From Cronobacter universalis NCTC 9529 (GTDB lineage Bacteria > Pseudomonadota > Gammaproteobacteria > Enterobacterales > Enterobacteriaceae), in NCBI RefSeq assembly GCF_001277175.1, contig NZ_CP012257.1, positions 434,001-498,000 of the forward strand: 64,000 nucleotides of DNA. The letters run 5' to 3'. The position numbers were made by a program, and so were the translations under genes. The notes beneath the pieces were generated by a model that did no database searches, was not told the origin of the DNA, and worked only from the letters and a program-made list of their open reading frames with translations. The number at the start of each line of letters is the position of its first letter. The first letter of the stretch is position 1. Positions 33,898-44,257 of this stretch are shown piece after piece.

Positions 33898-36609
33898 ATG
33901 ACTGATGTAACCGTAAAAGCGCTGGCCGCAGAGATTCAGACCTCCGTGGACCGCCTGGTACAGCAATTCGCTGATGCAGGGATCCCGAAGTCCGCTGAAG
34001 ACTCTGTGACGGCACAAGAGAAACAAGCCTTACTGGCGCACCTGAACCGTGAACATGGTTCAGGGCCGGATAAGTTGACTTTACAGCGCAAAACGCGCAG
34101 TACTTTAAATATTCAGGGTACCGGCGGGAAAAGTAAGTCGGTACAGATCGAAGTCCGCAAAAAACGCACCTTTGTAAAACGTGATCCGCAAGAGGCAGAG
34201 CGTCTCGCCGCGGAAGAACAGGCGAAGCGTGAGGCGGAAGAGCAGGCCCGTCGTGAAGCAGAGGAAGCTGCCAAGCGAGAGGCAGAGGAAAAAGCCAAGC
34301 GTGAAGCCGGCGATAAGGCTAAACGTGAAGCTGAAGAACAGGCTAAACGCGATGCCGCTGATAAAGCGAAACGTGAAGCTGCGGAAACGAGCAAAGTGAG
34401 CAATCAACAAACTGACGAAGTGAGCAAAGCTGCTCAGGCGGAAAAAGCCCGCCGCGAAGCTGAAGCCCTTGACCTTAAGCGCAAGGCCGAAGAAGAAGCG
34501 CGTCGCAAGCTGGAAGAAAATGCCCGTCGCGTAGCCGAAGAAGCCCGTCGTATGGCTGAAGAGAACGCTACCAAGTGGGAAAGCGGCAGCGAAGAAGAAT
34601 CTGAAGATAGCAGCGACTACCACGTCACTACTTCCCAGCACGCGCGTCAGGCAGAAGATGACAGCGATCGCGAAGTAGAAGGCGGTCGTAGCCGCGCGCG
34701 TCCGGCGAAAGCCGCACGCCAGAAGAAGAGCAACAAGCATTCCGAGTCCAAAGCGGATCGTGAAGAAGCCCGTGCAGCCGTTCGCGGCGGCAAAGGCGGC
34801 AAGCGTAAAGGCAGCTCCCTGCAGCAGGGCTTCAACAAGCCGGCTCAGGCCGTTAACCGTGACGTTGTTATTGGTGAAACCATCACTGTCGCTGAACTCG
34901 CTAACAAGATGGCGGTAAAAGGCTCTCAGGTTATCAAAGCGATGATGAAGCTGGGCGCGATGGCGACCATTAACCAGGTCATCGATCAGGAAACCGCGCA
35001 GCTGGTTGCTGAAGAGATGGGCCACAAGGTTATCCTGCGTCGTGAAAACGAGCTGGAAGAAGCGGTAATGAGCGACCGTGATATGGGCGCACAGGCTGAG
35101 CCGCGCGCGCCGGTCGTGACCATCATGGGTCACGTTGACCACGGTAAAACCTCTCTGCTTGACTACATCCGTTCCACGAAAGTGGCTTCGGGCGAAGCGG
35201 GCGGCATTACCCAGCATATCGGTGCGTACCACGTACAGACCGATAACGGCATGATCACCTTCCTGGATACCCCGGGCCACGCCGCGTTTACCGCGATGCG
35301 TGCACGTGGTGCGCAGGCAACGGACATCGTGGTTCTGGTGGTTGCGGCGGACGACGGCGTGATGCCGCAGACCATCGAAGCTATCCAGCACGCGAAAGCG
35401 GCGAAAGTGCCGGTTGTCGTTGCGGTGAACAAAATCGATAAGCCTGACGCCGATCCGGATCGTGTTAAAAACGAACTGTCTCAGCACGGCATCATCCCGG
35501 AAGAGTGGGGCGGCGAGAGCCAGTTCGTCCACGTTTCTGCGAAAGCGGGCACCGGTATCGATGAACTGCTGGACGCTATCCTGCTGCAGTCCGAAGTTCT
35601 GGAACTGCACGCGGTACGTAAAGGCATGGCGACCGGCGTGGTTATCGAATCCTTCCTGGATAAGGGTCGTGGTCCGGTTGCTACCGTTCTGGTTCGCGAA
35701 GGTACGCTGAACAAAGGCGATATCGTGCTGTGTGGCTTCGAATATGGCCGCGTGCGTGCGATGCGTAACGAACTGAACCAGGAAGTCCAGGAAGCGGGTC
35801 CGTCCATTCCTGTTGAGATTCTGGGTCTCTCCGGCGTTCCTGCCGCGGGTGATGAAGTGACCGTGGTTCGTGATGAGAAGAAAGCGCGTGAAGTGGCTCT
35901 CTATCGTCAGGGCAAATTCCGCGAAGTCAAACTGGCGCGTCAGCAGAAATCCAAACTCGAGAACATGTTCGCGAACATGACCGAGGGCGAAGTTCACGAA
36001 GTCAACATCGTGCTGAAAGCCGACGTACAGGGCTCCGTAGAAGCGATTTCCGACTCCCTGCTGAAACTCTCCACCGACGAAGTGAAGGTGAAGATTGTTG
36101 GCTCGGGCGTGGGTGGTATCACCGAAACCGACGCCACGCTGGCTGCGGCTTCCAACGCTATTCTGGTGGGCTTCAACGTTCGTGCCGACGCCTCCGCGCG
36201 CCGTGTTATCGAAGCGGAAAGCCTGGATCTGCGCTACTACTCCGTCATCTATAACCTGATCGACGAAGTGAAAGCGGCCATGAGCGGCATGCTGTCGCCT
36301 GAGCTGAAACAGCAGATCATCGGTCTGGCCGAAGTGCGCGATGTGTTCAAATCGCCGAAATTCGGCGCGATCGCGGGCTGTATGGTCACAGAAGGCACGA
36401 TTAAGCGTCATAACCCAATCCGCGTACTGCGCGACAACGTGGTTATCTATGAAGGCGAGCTGGAATCCCTGCGCCGCTTCAAAGATGACGTTAACGAAGT
36501 CCGTAACGGCATGGAATGTGGTATCGGCGTTAAGAACTACAACGACGTCCGTGTTGGCGACATGATCGAAGTGTTCGAGATCATCGAAATCCAGCGCAGC
36601 ATCGACTAA
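33898..36609 (+). CDS. infB: Translation initiation factor IF-2
   Basis: GTPase that positions fMet-tRNA on the 30S subunit. At 903 residues it is slightly longer than E. coli's 890. The N-terminal region (about 100-225) is a charged helical repeat of KREAEE-type units. The G domain has GHVDHGKTS (G1, from residue 411), DTPGH (G3) and NKID (G4), and the C-terminal domains end [12 protein letters not shown]. Internal starts for the short forms appear as GTG at 34396 (codon 167, matching the known IF2-2 start in KVSNQQ) and GTG at 34420 (codon 175), where E. coli has ATG for IF2-3. Confidence 0.98.
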   Translation: MTDVTVKALAAEIQTSVDRLVQQFADAGIPKSAEDSVTAQEKQALLAHLNREHGSGPDKLTLQRKTRSTLNIQGTGGKSKSVQIEVRKKRTFVKRDPQEAERLAAEEQAKREAEEQARREAEEAAKREAEEKAKREAGDKAKREAEEQAKRDAADKAKREAAETSKVSNQQTDEVSKAAQAEKARREAEALDLKRKAEEEARRKLEENARRVAEEARRMAEENATKWESGSEEESEDSSDYHVTTSQHARQAEDDSDREVEGGRSRARPAKAARQKKSNKHSESKADREEARAAVRGGKGGKRKGSSLQQGFNKPAQAVNRDVVIGETITVAELANKMAVKGSQVIKAMMKLGAMATINQVIDQETAQLVAEEMGHKVILRRENELEEAVMSDRDMGAQAEPRAPVVTIMGHVDHGKTSLLDYIRSTKVASGEAGGITQHIGAYHVQTDNGMITFLDTPGHAAFTAMRARGAQATDIVVLVVAADDGVMPQTIEAIQHAKAAKVPVVVAVNKIDKPDADPDRVKNELSQHGIIPEEWGGESQFVHVSAKAGTGIDELLDAILLQSEVLELHAVRKGMATGVVIESFLDKGRGPVATVLVREGTLNKGDIVLCGFEYGRVRAMRNELNQEVQEAGPSIPVEILGLSGVPAAGDEVTVVRDEKKAREVALYRQGKFREVKLARQQKSKLENMFANMTEGEVHEVNIVLKADVQGSVEAISDSLLKLSTDEVKVKIVGSGVGGITETDATLAAASNAILVGFNVRADASARRVIEAESLDLRYYSVIYNLIDEVKAAMSGMLSPELKQQIIGLAEVRDVFKSPKFGAIAGCMVTEGTIKRHNPIRVLRDNVVIYEGELESLRRFKDDVNEVRNGMECGIGVKNYNDVRVGDMIEVFEIIEIQRSID

Positions 36610-36619
36610 TCCCCGTTTG

Positions 36620-36642
36620 CCCGGCGGCAGAGCGTCGCCGGG
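36620..36642. repeat. Small palindrome downstream of infB
   Basis: CCCGGCG/CGCCGGG arms around a 9-base loop, 10 bases after the infB stop and 20 bases before the REP-like unit. No T-run follows. It is probably part of the same intergenic repeat block. Confidence 0.5.
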
Positions 36643-36661
36643 TGTGGATTAGGACATATTT

Positions 36662-36691
36662 GTAGGCCGGGTTAGCGAAGCGCCACCCGGT
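36662..36691. repeat. REP-like palindromic unit between infB and rbfA
   Basis: Begins GTAGGCCGGGTTAGCGAAGC and ends CACCCGGT, giving a hairpin with a GCGAAGC-type tip. This is the layout of enterobacterial repetitive extragenic palindromes. A related unit pair lies at 53079-53160. Confidence 0.75.
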
Positions 36692-36702
36692 ATGACTATT
36701 CA

Positions 36703-36726
36703 AAAGGGGCTAATAGCCCCTTTTTT
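36703..36726 (+). terminator. Terminator-like hairpin upstream of rbfA
   Basis: AAGGGGCT AAT AGCCCCTT followed by four to six Ts, 17 bases before the rbfA ATG. It would reduce read-through from infB into rbfA-truB. Confidence 0.85.
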
Positions 36727-36742
36727 GTCTGGAGATTTTATT

Positions 36743-37144
36743 ATGGCGAAAGAATTCGGTCGCCCTCAGCGCGTCGCGCAGGAGATGCAAAAAGAAATTG
36801 CCATCATTCTGCAGCGCGAAATCAAAGATCCGCGCGTTGGGCTGATGACCACCGTATCGGGCGTTGAAGTGTCCCGCGACCTGGCCTATGCCAAAGTGTT
36901 CGTAACGTTCCTGAATGATAAAGACGACGCGGCGGTAAAAGCCGGTATCAAAGCGCTGCAGGATGCCTCAGGCTTCATCCGCTCGCTGCTGGGCAAAGCC
37001 ATGCGCCTGCGCATCGTGCCGGAACTGACCTTCTTCTACGACAACTCGCTGGTAGAAGGGATGCGCATGTCCAACCTGGTCACCAGCGTTGTGAAACACG
37101 ACGAAGAGCGTCGCGTTAATCCGGACGACGACAAGGAGGAATAA
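36743..37144 (+). CDS. rbfA: 30S ribosome-binding factor RbfA
   Basis: A 133-residue KH-type protein needed for 16S 5' end processing and cold adaptation. [20 protein letters not shown] opens the protein and [20 protein letters not shown] is the conserved KH segment. The ATG at 36743 has GGAG upstream; the open frame continues upstream without conservation. Its stop overlaps the truB start by one base (TAATG). Confidence 0.97.
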   Translation: MAKEFGRPQRVAQEMQKEIAIILQREIKDPRVGLMTTVSGVEVSRDLAYAKVFVTFLNDKDDAAVKAGIKALQDASGFIRSLLGKAMRLRIVPELTFFYDNSLVEGMRMSNLVTSVVKHDEERRVNPDDDKEE

Positions 37145-38088
37145 TGAGTCGTCCTCGTCGTCGCGGTCGCGACGTGCATGGCGTGTTGCTGCTGGATAAG
37201 CCGCAGGGGCTCTCCTCCAACGACGCGCTGCAAAAAGTAAAGCGTATCTATAATGCCAATCGCGCCGGGCATACCGGCGCGCTGGATCCGCTGGCGACCG
37301 GTATGCTGCCCATCTGCCTCGGTGAAGCGACCAAGTTTTCCCAGTATCTGCTCGATTCCGATAAGCGTTACCGCGTGATTGCGCGTCTCGGGCAGCGCAC
37401 CGACACCTCCGACGCCGACGGCACGGTGGTGGAAGAGCGCCCGGTTACGTTCAGCGAGCAGGCATTGCAGGATGCGCTGGAGAGCTTTCGCGGCGACACC
37501 CTGCAGGTGCCGACCATGTTCTCGGCGCTGAAATATCAGGGCAAGCCGCTGTATGAATATGCGCGTCAGGGCATTGAAGTGCCGCGTGAAGCGCGTCCGA
37601 TTACCGTTTATGAGCTGCTGTTTATTCGCCATGAAGGCGACGAGCTTGAGCTGGAAGTGCACTGTTCGAAAGGCACTTACATCCGCACTATCATTGACGA
37701 TTTAGGCGAGAAACTCGGCTGCGGCGCGCATGTGATTTATCTGCGCCGCCTGGCGGTCAGTAAATATCCTGTCGAGCGTATGGTGACCCTCGAGCAGCTT
37801 AATGCGCTGCTTGAAGAGGCGCAGACGCGTGAAACCGCGCCGTCTGAACTGCTCGATCCGCTGTTGATGCCGATGGACAGCCCGGCGGCGGATTACCCCG
37901 TGGTTAATCTTCCGCTGACGTCATCCGTGTACTTTAAGAATGGCAACCCGGTGCGGACCAGCGACGCGCCGTCAGAAGGCCTGGTGCGCGTGACGGAAGG
38001 CGAAGCGCAAAAGTTTCTCGGCATGGGGGAAATCGACAGCGAAGGGCGCGTGGCGCCCCGCCGCCTGGTCGTAGAGTATCCGGTTTAA
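37144..38088 (+). CDS. truB: tRNA pseudouridine-55 synthase TruB
   Basis: Makes pseudouridine 55 in the T-loop of tRNAs. It has 314 residues with the catalytic Asp48 in [14 protein letters not shown], the motif [20 protein letters not shown], and a C-terminal PUA-like domain ([19 protein letters not shown]). The start overlaps the rbfA stop. Confidence 0.97.
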   Translation: MSRPRRRGRDVHGVLLLDKPQGLSSNDALQKVKRIYNANRAGHTGALDPLATGMLPICLGEATKFSQYLLDSDKRYRVIARLGQRTDTSDADGTVVEERPVTFSEQALQDALESFRGDTLQVPTMFSALKYQGKPLYEYARQGIEVPREARPITVYELLFIRHEGDELELEVHCSKGTYIRTIIDDLGEKLGCGAHVIYLRRLAVSKYPVERMVTLEQLNALLEEAQTRETAPSELLDPLLMPMDSPAADYPVVNLPLTSSVYFKNGNPVRTSDAPSEGLVRVTEGEAQKFLGMGEIDSEGRVAPRRLVVEYPV

Positions 38089-38102
38089 CCCTCGTCGTTA
38101 CC

Positions 38103-38131
38103 TTGCGATAACAAGCCGTGACAGGTAGAAT
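38103..38131 (+). promoter_or_regulatory. Sigma-70 promoter for rpsO
   Basis: TTGCGA (38103-38108), a 17-base spacer and TAGAAT (38126-38131). The predicted start near 38138 yields a leader of about 95 bases, close to the E. coli rpsO leader length. Confidence 0.75.
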
Positions 38132-38137
38132 ATTGCG

Positions 38138-38502
<365 letters not shown>

Positions 38503-38518
38503 TCACTGCGAGTTTCAG

Positions 38519-38546
38519 AAAAGGGGGCCTTTACGGCCCCTTTTTT
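38519..38546. terminator. Terminator after rpsO
   Basis: AAAAGGGGGCC TTTAC GGCCCCTTTTTT: symmetrical enough to act on both strands. On the minus strand it would end any antisense transcript from the rpsO-pnp gap. Confidence 0.92.
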
Positions 38547-38615
38547 CGACCAGACGGCAGCAATTGCGAGTAAACTCATGTATTGTTGCTAAGTATGATC
38601 TTCGTTGCAGAGGTT

Positions 38616-38675
38616 CGCGCGGCTAATGAGAGGCTTGATTCGCGCAGGCGGGTTAGGGTTGTCATTAGTCGCGAG
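38616..38675 (+). promoter_or_regulatory. pnp leader hairpin (RNase III/PNPase autoregulation)
   Basis: A long imperfect stem pairs CGCGGCTAATGA (38618-38629) with TCATTAGTCGCG (38662-38673), with an internal smaller hairpin. It lies about 75 bases before the pnp start. In E. coli RNase III cuts the corresponding leader stem and PNPase then destabilises its own mRNA. Confidence 0.65.
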
Positions 38676-38699
38676 GATGCAAAGAGGATCGGGTACTGT

Positions 38700-38721
38700 C
38701 AGCACGGCTTTGGGCGTGCTG
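38700..38721. other. Hairpin just upstream of pnp
   Basis: CAGCACG/CGTGCTG arms around an 8-base loop, ending 25 bases before the TTG start. It is probably the second hairpin of the pnp leader; there is no T-run. Confidence 0.45.
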
Positions 38722-38746
38722 TTCTTCATTTAGAAAGGGTATAATT

Positions 38747-40882
38747 TTGCTTAATCCGATCGTCCGCAAATTTCAGTATGGTCAACATACTGTCACTCTT
38801 GAAACCGGAATGATGGCTCGTCAGGCCACTGCTGCCGTAATGGTAAGCATGGATGACACTGCGGTATTCGTGACCGTGGTTGGCGCTAAAAAAGCGAAGC
38901 CGGGCCAGGACTTTTTCCCGCTGACCATTAACTATCAGGAGCGTACCTACGCTGCTGGCCGCATCCCTGGCGGTTTCTTCCGTCGCGAAGGCCGTCCTAG
39001 CGAAGGCGAAACGCTGATCGCGCGTCTGATTGACCGTCCGCTTCGTCCGCTGTTCCCGGAAGGCTTCGTTAACGAAGTTCAGGTTATCGCGACCGTCGTT
39101 TCCGTTAACCCGCAGGTTAACCCGGATATCGTCGCGATGATCGGCGCGTCCGCCGCGCTGTCTCTGTCCGGTATTCCGTTTAATGGCCCGATTGGTGCTG
39201 CCCGCGTGGGTTACATCAACGACCAGTACGTACTGAACCCGACCCAGGATGAGCTGAAATCCAGCAAACTGGATCTGGTGGTTGCCGGTACCGAAAGCGC
39301 CGTGCTGATGGTGGAATCCGAAGCTGAACTGCTGAGCGAAGATCAGATGCTGGGCGCTGTGGTGTTCGGTCACGAGCAGCAGCAGGTTGTGATTCAGAAC
39401 ATCAACGATCTCGTGAAAGAAGCGGGCAAACCGCGCTGGGACTGGCAGCCTGAAGCCGCTAACGAAGCGCTCAACGCGCGCGTGAAAGCGCTGGCTGAAT
39501 CTCGTCTGAGCGACGCGTACCGCATCACTGACAAACAAGAACGTTACAGCCAGATCGACGCTATCAAAGCGGACGTCATCGCGGCACTGCAGGCTGAGCA
39601 GGCCGAAGGCGACGCGCTTGACGAAAACGAGCTGGGCGACATCCTGCACGCTATCGAGAAGAACGTTGTTCGCTCCCGCGTGCTGGCTGGCGAGCCGCGT
39701 ATCGATGGCCGCGAAAAAGACATGATCCGTGGTCTGGACGTGCGCACCGGCGTACTGCCGCGCACTCACGGTTCCGCGCTGTTCACCCGTGGTGAAACGC
39801 AGGCGCTGGTTACCGCGACGCTGGGTACCGAGCGCGACGCGCAGAACATCGACGAACTGATGGGCGAGCGTACTGACCGCTTCCTGTTCCACTACAACTT
39901 CCCTCCGTACTCTGTCGGCGAAACCGGCATGGTTGGTTCTCCGAAGCGTCGTGAAATCGGTCACGGTCGTCTGGCGAAACGCGGCGTACTGGCAGTGATG
40001 CCGGCAGCCGACCGCTTCCCGTACACCGTTCGCGTCGTATCTGAAATCACCGAATCCAATGGTTCTTCTTCCATGGCTTCCGTGTGTGGCGCTTCTCTGG
40101 CGCTGATGGACGCAGGCGTGCCGATCAAAGCCGCTGTCGCGGGTATCGCGATGGGTCTGGTGAAAGAAGGCGAAAACTTTGTCGTACTGTCCGACATTCT
40201 GGGTGACGAAGACCACCTGGGCGACATGGACTTCAAAGTGGCTGGTTCCCGTGAAGGTATCACTGCACTGCAGATGGATATCAAAATTGAGGGCATCACC
40301 AAAGAGATCATGCAGGTGGCGCTGAATCAGGCTAAAGGTGCGCGTCTGCACATTCTTGGCGTGATGGAACAGGCTATCAACGCGCCGCGTGGCGATATCT
40401 CTCAGTTCGCACCGCGTATTCATACCATCAAGATCAGCCCGGACAAGATCAAAGACGTGATCGGTAAAGGCGGCTCTGTGATTCGTGCGCTGACCGAAGA
40501 AACCGGCACCACCATCGAAATCGAAGATGACGGTACGGTGAAAATCGCAGCGACCGATGGCGAGAAAGCGAAACACGCGATTCGTCGTATCGAAGAGATC
40601 ACCGCTGAAATCGAAGTGGGCCGTATCTACAATGGTAAAGTGACCCGTATCGTTGACTTTGGTGCTTTCGTCGCTATCGGCGGCGGTAAAGAAGGTCTGG
40701 TACACATCTCTCAGATCGCCGACAAGCGTGTTGAGAAAGTGACCGACTATCTGCAGATGGGTCAGGAAGTACCGGTTAAGGTACTGGAAGTTGACCGTCA
40801 GGGCCGCGTACGTCTGAGCATTAAAGAAGCAACCGAGCAGACTCAGGAAGCAGCAGCCCCTGCTGCGCCGGAAGCCGAGTAA
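38747..40882 (+). CDS. pnp: Polyribonucleotide nucleotidyltransferase (PNPase)
   Basis: Phosphorolytic 3'-5' exoribonuclease of the degradosome. It has 711 residues: two RNase PH cores (the second around residues 325-545), a KH domain ([20 protein letters not shown]) and an S1 domain ([20 protein letters not shown]). The start is TTG at 38747 with AGAAAGGG upstream; the same start is used in E. coli. The C-terminal tail is Ala/Glu-rich. The leader carries the autoregulatory hairpin. Confidence 0.98.
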   Translation: MLNPIVRKFQYGQHTVTLETGMMARQATAAVMVSMDDTAVFVTVVGAKKAKPGQDFFPLTINYQERTYAAGRIPGGFFRREGRPSEGETLIARLIDRPLRPLFPEGFVNEVQVIATVVSVNPQVNPDIVAMIGASAALSLSGIPFNGPIGAARVGYINDQYVLNPTQDELKSSKLDLVVAGTESAVLMVESEAELLSEDQMLGAVVFGHEQQQVVIQNINDLVKEAGKPRWDWQPEAANEALNARVKALAESRLSDAYRITDKQERYSQIDAIKADVIAALQAEQAEGDALDENELGDILHAIEKNVVRSRVLAGEPRIDGREKDMIRGLDVRTGVLPRTHGSALFTRGETQALVTATLGTERDAQNIDELMGERTDRFLFHYNFPPYSVGETGMVGSPKRREIGHGRLAKRGVLAVMPAADRFPYTVRVVSEITESNGSSSMASVCGASLALMDAGVPIKAAVAGIAMGLVKEGENFVVLSDILGDEDHLGDMDFKVAGSREGITALQMDIKIEGITKEIMQVALNQAKGARLHILGVMEQAINAPRGDISQFAPRIHTIKISPDKIKDVIGKGGSVIRALTEETGTTIEIEDDGTVKIAATDGEKAKHAIRRIEEITAEIEVGRIYNGKVTRIVDFGAFVAIGGGKEGLVHISQIADKRVEKVTDYLQMGQEVPVKVLEVDRQGRVRLSIKEATEQTQEAAAPAAPEAE

Positions 40883-40895
40883 GGTTTGCCGTTTA

Positions 40896-40926
40896 GCTCT
40901 CCGTGGCGACACGGAGAGCCATTTGT
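40896..40926 (+). terminator. Hairpin after pnp
   Basis: A perfect 10-base stem GCTCTCCGTG/CACGGAGAGC closed by a GCGA tetraloop, followed by CATTTGTT. The U-tract is weak, so it may be a processing or stability hairpin between pnp and nlpI. Confidence 0.6.
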
Positions 40927-40998
40927 TACGAGGCAGGATGCCCCGTTTGCAGCCGGGGGACAGGACGTTCATCCAATAGTTGTCTTCGGGAGTAGGAA

Positions 40999-41883
40999 AT
41001 GAAGCCTTTATTGCGCTGGTGTTTCGTTGCGACAGCACTCACGCTGGCAGGATGCAGCAACTCTGCCTGGCGTAAGAGCGAGGTCCTGGCGGTGCCATTG
41101 CAACCGGCCTTGCAGCAAGAAGTGATCCTCGCACGCATGGAGCAGATCCTCGCAAGTCGGGCTTTAACCGATGATGAACGCGCACAGCTTTTATATGAGC
41201 GCGGAGTGTTGTATGATAGTCTTGGTTTGCGGGCACTGGCGCGGAATGATTTTTCACAAGCGCTGGCTATCCGCCCCGATATGCCTGAAGTATTCAACTA
41301 CTTAGGCATTTATTTAACGCAGGCAGGCAATTTTGATGCTGCCTATGAAGCGTTTGATTCTGTACTTGAGCTCGATCCAACTTACAACTACGCGCATTTA
41401 AATCGCGGTATCGCCCTCTATTACGGCGGACGTTACCGATTAGCGCAAGATGATCTGCTGGCGTTTTATCACGACGATCCCAATGATCCTTTCCGTAGTC
41501 TGTGGCTCTTCCTTGCTGAAAGCAAAATGGATGAGAAACAGGCCAAAGCGGCCTTGCAAGAACGCTTTGAGAAATCGGACAAAGAACAGTGGGGATGGAA
41601 CATTGTCGAATTCTGGCTCGGCGACATTAGCGAAAAAACGCTAATGGAACGCCTGAAGGCAGACGCAACGGATAACACCTCGCTCGCTGAGCATCTCAGT
41701 GAAACCAACTTCTATTTAGGTAAGTACTACCTAAGTCTGGGGGATAAGGACAGCGCCACGGCACTGTTCAAATTAGCGGTTGCTAACAACGTCCACAACT
41801 TCGTTGAGCACCGTTATGCATTGTTGGAATTAGCGCTCTTGGGCCAGGAGCAAGATGACCTGGCAGAATCGGACCAGCAATAG
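40999..41883 (+). CDS. nlpI: Lipoprotein NlpI
   Basis: Outer-membrane TPR lipoprotein that scaffolds peptidoglycan hydrolases and directs MepS degradation by Prc. It has 294 residues with lipobox LTLAGC (Cys19). TPR units are recognisable in [40 protein letters not shown] and [20 protein letters not shown]. It lies between pnp and yrbN-deaD as in E. coli. Confidence 0.97.
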   Translation: MKPLLRWCFVATALTLAGCSNSAWRKSEVLAVPLQPALQQEVILARMEQILASRALTDDERAQLLYERGVLYDSLGLRALARNDFSQALAIRPDMPEVFNYLGIYLTQAGNFDAAYEAFDSVLELDPTYNYAHLNRGIALYYGGRYRLAQDDLLAFYHDDPNDPFRSLWLFLAESKMDEKQAKAALQERFEKSDKEQWGWNIVEFWLGDISEKTLMERLKADATDNTSLAEHLSETNFYLGKYYLSLGDKDSATALFKLAVANNVHNFVEHRYALLELALLGQEQDDLAESDQQ

Positions 41884-41990
41884 CTGACGAACATTTCAGC
41901 CCACGGATTTTTTTACTAAAGTCATCACCTTAACCGGTGAGGGCTTGTTTGTTCGTTAATACACCTACTTTGAGCCGGTTCACACTTTTA

Positions 41991-42071
41991 ATGAAAATTG
42001 CAGAAAATTTTCACGATGAGTTATGTAGACTGGCCGCCATTAATTCTGAGGCACTCGTACTACATGGCTGA
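41991..42071 (+). CDS. yrbN: Small protein YrbN
   Basis: A 26-residue protein, [20 protein letters not shown] then ALVLHG, almost identical to E. coli YrbN. It overlaps the deaD start by 8 bases in another frame (CATGGCTGA), so its translation probably affects or couples to deaD translation. It is too short for routine ORF calling. The function is unknown; a leader-peptide role for deaD is an inference. Confidence 0.85.
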   Translation: MKIAENFHDELCRLAAINSEALVLHG

Positions 42072-43971
42072 ATTCGAAACCACTTTTACTGATCTGGGCC
42101 TGAAGGCTCCAATCCTTGAAGCCCTTAACGATCTGGGTTACGAAAAACCATCTCCAATCCAGGCAGAATGTATTCCGCATCTGCTGGGTGGTCGCGACGT
42201 TCTGGGTATGGCCCAGACCGGTAGCGGCAAAACCGCAGCGTTCTCACTGCCGCTGCTCCACAACATTGATGAAACTCTGCGCGCGCCGCAGATCCTGGTG
42301 CTGGCACCGACCCGCGAACTGGCGGTTCAGGTTGCTGAAGCCATGACGGATTTCTCTAAACATATGCATGGCGTAAACGTCGTGGCCCTGTACGGCGGCC
42401 AGCGTTATGACGTGCAGCTGCGCGCACTGCGCCAGGGTCCGCAGATTGTGGTCGGTACGCCGGGCCGTCTGCTGGATCACCTCAAGCGCGGCACGCTGGA
42501 TCTTTCTAACCTGAAAGGCCTGGTACTGGACGAAGCAGACGAAATGCTGCGTATGGGCTTCATCGAAGACGTTGAAACCATCATGGCGCAGATCCCGGCT
42601 GAACATCAGACCGCGCTCTTCTCCGCGACCATGCCGGAAGCGATTCGTCGCATCACCCGTCGCTTTATGAAAGAGCCGCAGGAAGTGCGCATCCAGTCCA
42701 GCGTTACTACTCGCCCGGACATCAGCCAGAGCTACTGGTCTGTTTACGGCATGCGTAAAAACGAAGCGCTGGTGCGTTTCCTGGAAGCGGAAGATTTTGA
42801 CGCGGCGATTATCTTCGTGCGTACCAAAAACGCGACCCTGGAAGTGGCTGAAGCGCTGGAGCGCAGCGGTTACAACAGCGCCGCGCTGAACGGCGATATG
42901 AACCAGGCCCTGCGCGAGCAGACCCTGGAGCGTCTGAAAGACGGTCGTCTGGATATCCTGATCGCAACCGACGTTGCGGCGCGTGGTCTGGACGTTGAGC
43001 GTATCAGCCTCGTGGTGAACTACGACATCCCGATGGACTCCGAGTCTTACGTTCACCGTATCGGCCGTACCGGTCGTGCGGGCCGTGCAGGCCGTGCGCT
43101 GCTGTTCGTTGAGAACCGCGAGCGTCGTCTGCTGCGTAACATTGAACGCACCATGAAGCTGACCATTCCGGAAGTGGAACTGCCGAACGCAGAACTGCTG
43201 GGCAAACGCCGTCTGGAAAAATTCGCCGCGAAAGTACAGCAGCAGCTGGAAAGCAGCGATCTGGACCAGTACCGCGCGCTGCTGACCAAGCTTCAGCCGG
43301 AAGGCGAGCTGGATGTGGAAACGCTGGCTGCCGCGCTGCTGAAAATGGCGCAGGGCGAACGTCCGCTGATCCTGCCGCCGGATGCGCCGATGCGTCCGAA
43401 GCGTGAGTTCCGCGATCGCGACGACCGTTTCGAGCGCCGTGGCGACCGTAACGATCGTGGCCCGCGCACCGAGCGTAGCGGCGAAGACCGTCCACGTCGC
43501 GAGCGTCGTGACGCCGGCGATATGGAGCTGTACCGCATCGAAGTGGGTCGTGATGATGGCGTTGAAGTACGTCACATCGTGGGCGCTATCGCCAACGAAG
43601 GCGATATCAGCAGCCGTTACATTGGTAACATCAAGCTGTTCGCGTCTCACTCCACCATCGAGCTGCCGAAAGGCATGCCGACCGAAGTGCTGCAGCACTT
43701 CACCCGTACGCGTATTCTGAACAAGCCGATGAATATGCAGCTGATGGGTGATGCACAGCCGCGCGGCGATCGTCGTCCTGGCGGCGGTGGTCGTGGTTTC
43801 GGCGGCGAACGCCGTGAAGGCGGTCGCGGTGAAGGCCGTGGCGAAGGTCGTCGTTTCAGCGGCGAGCGTCGCGAAGGCGGTCGTAGCTTCGGTGGCGAAC
43901 GTCGTGAAGGCGGCCGCGGCCCGCGTCGTGATGACGCAGCGACCCCGCGTCGTCGTTTCGGCGACGCATAA
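42064..43971 (+). CDS. deaD: DEAD-box ATP-dependent RNA helicase DeaD (CsdA)
   Basis: Cold-shock helicase for 50S assembly and mRNA unwinding. It has 635 residues. The core motifs are AQTGSGKT (I), PTRELAVQ (Ia), LDEADEM (II), SATMP (III), [10 protein letters not shown] (V) and [11 protein letters not shown] (VI). A DbpA-like RNA-binding domain lies at about 480-555. The tail has repeated [12 protein letters not shown] units. I take the start at MAEFETTF (42064), inside the yrbN overlap; an upstream in-frame ATG at 42016 (MSYVDWPP) appears in older annotations. Confidence 0.97.
   Translation: MAEFETTFTDLGLKAPILEALNDLGYEKPSPIQAECIPHLLGGRDVLGMAQTGSGKTAAFSLPLLHNIDETLRAPQILVLAPTRELAVQVAEAMTDFSKHMHGVNVVALYGGQRYDVQLRALRQGPQIVVGTPGRLLDHLKRGTLDLSNLKGLVLDEADEMLRMGFIEDVETIMAQIPAEHQTALFSATMPEAIRRITRRFMKEPQEVRIQSSVTTRPDISQSYWSVYGMRKNEALVRFLEAEDFDAAIIFVRTKNATLEVAEALERSGYNSAALNGDMNQALREQTLERLKDGRLDILIATDVAARGLDVERISLVVNYDIPMDSESYVHRIGRTGRAGRAGRALLFVENRERRLLRNIERTMKLTIPEVELPNAELLGKRRLEKFAAKVQQQLESSDLDQYRALLTKLQPEGELDVETLAAALLKMAQGERPLILPPDAPMRPKREFRDRDDRFERRGDRNDRGPRTERSGEDRPRRERRDAGDMELYRIEVGRDDGVEVRHIVGAIANEGDISSRYIGNIKLFASHSTIELPKGMPTEVLQHFTRTRILNKPMNMQLMGDAQPRGDRRPGGGGRGFGGERREGGRGEGRGEGRRFSGERREGGRSFGGERREGGRGPRRDDAATPRRRFGDA
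43795..43923 (+). repeat. Imperfect tandem repeats encoding the DeaD tail
   Basis: Several copies of a unit coding roughly for [11 protein letters not shown] or [11 protein letters not shown] lie in tandem, with a shorter GEGRGEGRR variant between. Copy number in this arginine- and glycine-rich tail differs between related genomes, so the region is prone to length change. Confidence 0.75.
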
Positions 43972-43989
43972 GCGCAGAAAGTCTGACAA

Positions 43990-44018
43990 CAAGCCCCGGC
44001 CATGCCGGGGCTTTTTTT
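43990..44018 (+). terminator. Intrinsic terminator after deaD
   Basis: AAGCCCCGGC CAT GCCGGGGCTT with a run of Ts. Confidence 0.93.
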
Positions 44019-44202
44019 ATGGCGTGAGCCCGCCCGCCGTGCCGTGAATGTTTTGCCCCTCCTTGTGGCTCATGCCTCCCTTATAGCGATGAAAAACTAA
44101 CGTGCTGCGCCAGACCGCGTTGACTCATCAACACGCTGCCATACTGCGGCACTCCAGCGAAATGCATCACGCTTTATCAAAGCCGTAATTTTTTCTCCTT
44201 TT

Positions 44203-44224
44203 TGTACTCGCGTACTGGTACAAT
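44203..44224 (+). promoter_or_regulatory. TrpR-type operator overlapping the mtr promoter
   Basis: TGTACTCGCGTACTGGTACA (44203-44222) resembles the palindromic TrpR operator and the known E. coli mtr site. It runs into a TACAAT -10 box (44219-44224), so bound TrpR would block RNA polymerase. I could not identify convincing TyrR boxes upstream by eye. Confidence 0.7.
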
Positions 44225-44257
44225 GAATCATCAGGATAATTTTTACGGGAAAGCACT

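Larger units (their letters stand above)
38519..38700 (-). ncRNA. Possible SraG-like small RNA opposite the rpsO-pnp gap
   Basis: E. coli encodes the sRNA SraG in this gap, on the strand opposite to rpsO and pnp. The gap here is similar in size and ends in a terminator that works on the minus strand. I do not recall the SraG sequence well enough to align it, so this is a positional suggestion with approximate ends. Confidence 0.3.

Noticed and set aside
34105..36411. A 768-codon open frame antisense to infB (and a similar 770-codon one antisense to pnp at 38726-41038, and 582 codons antisense to deaD at 42244-43992)
   Set aside because: These arise from the strong codon bias of highly expressed genes, which rarely uses codons that read as stops on the opposite strand. 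The translations are rich in His, Arg and Phe, with no recognisable domains and no ribosome sites.
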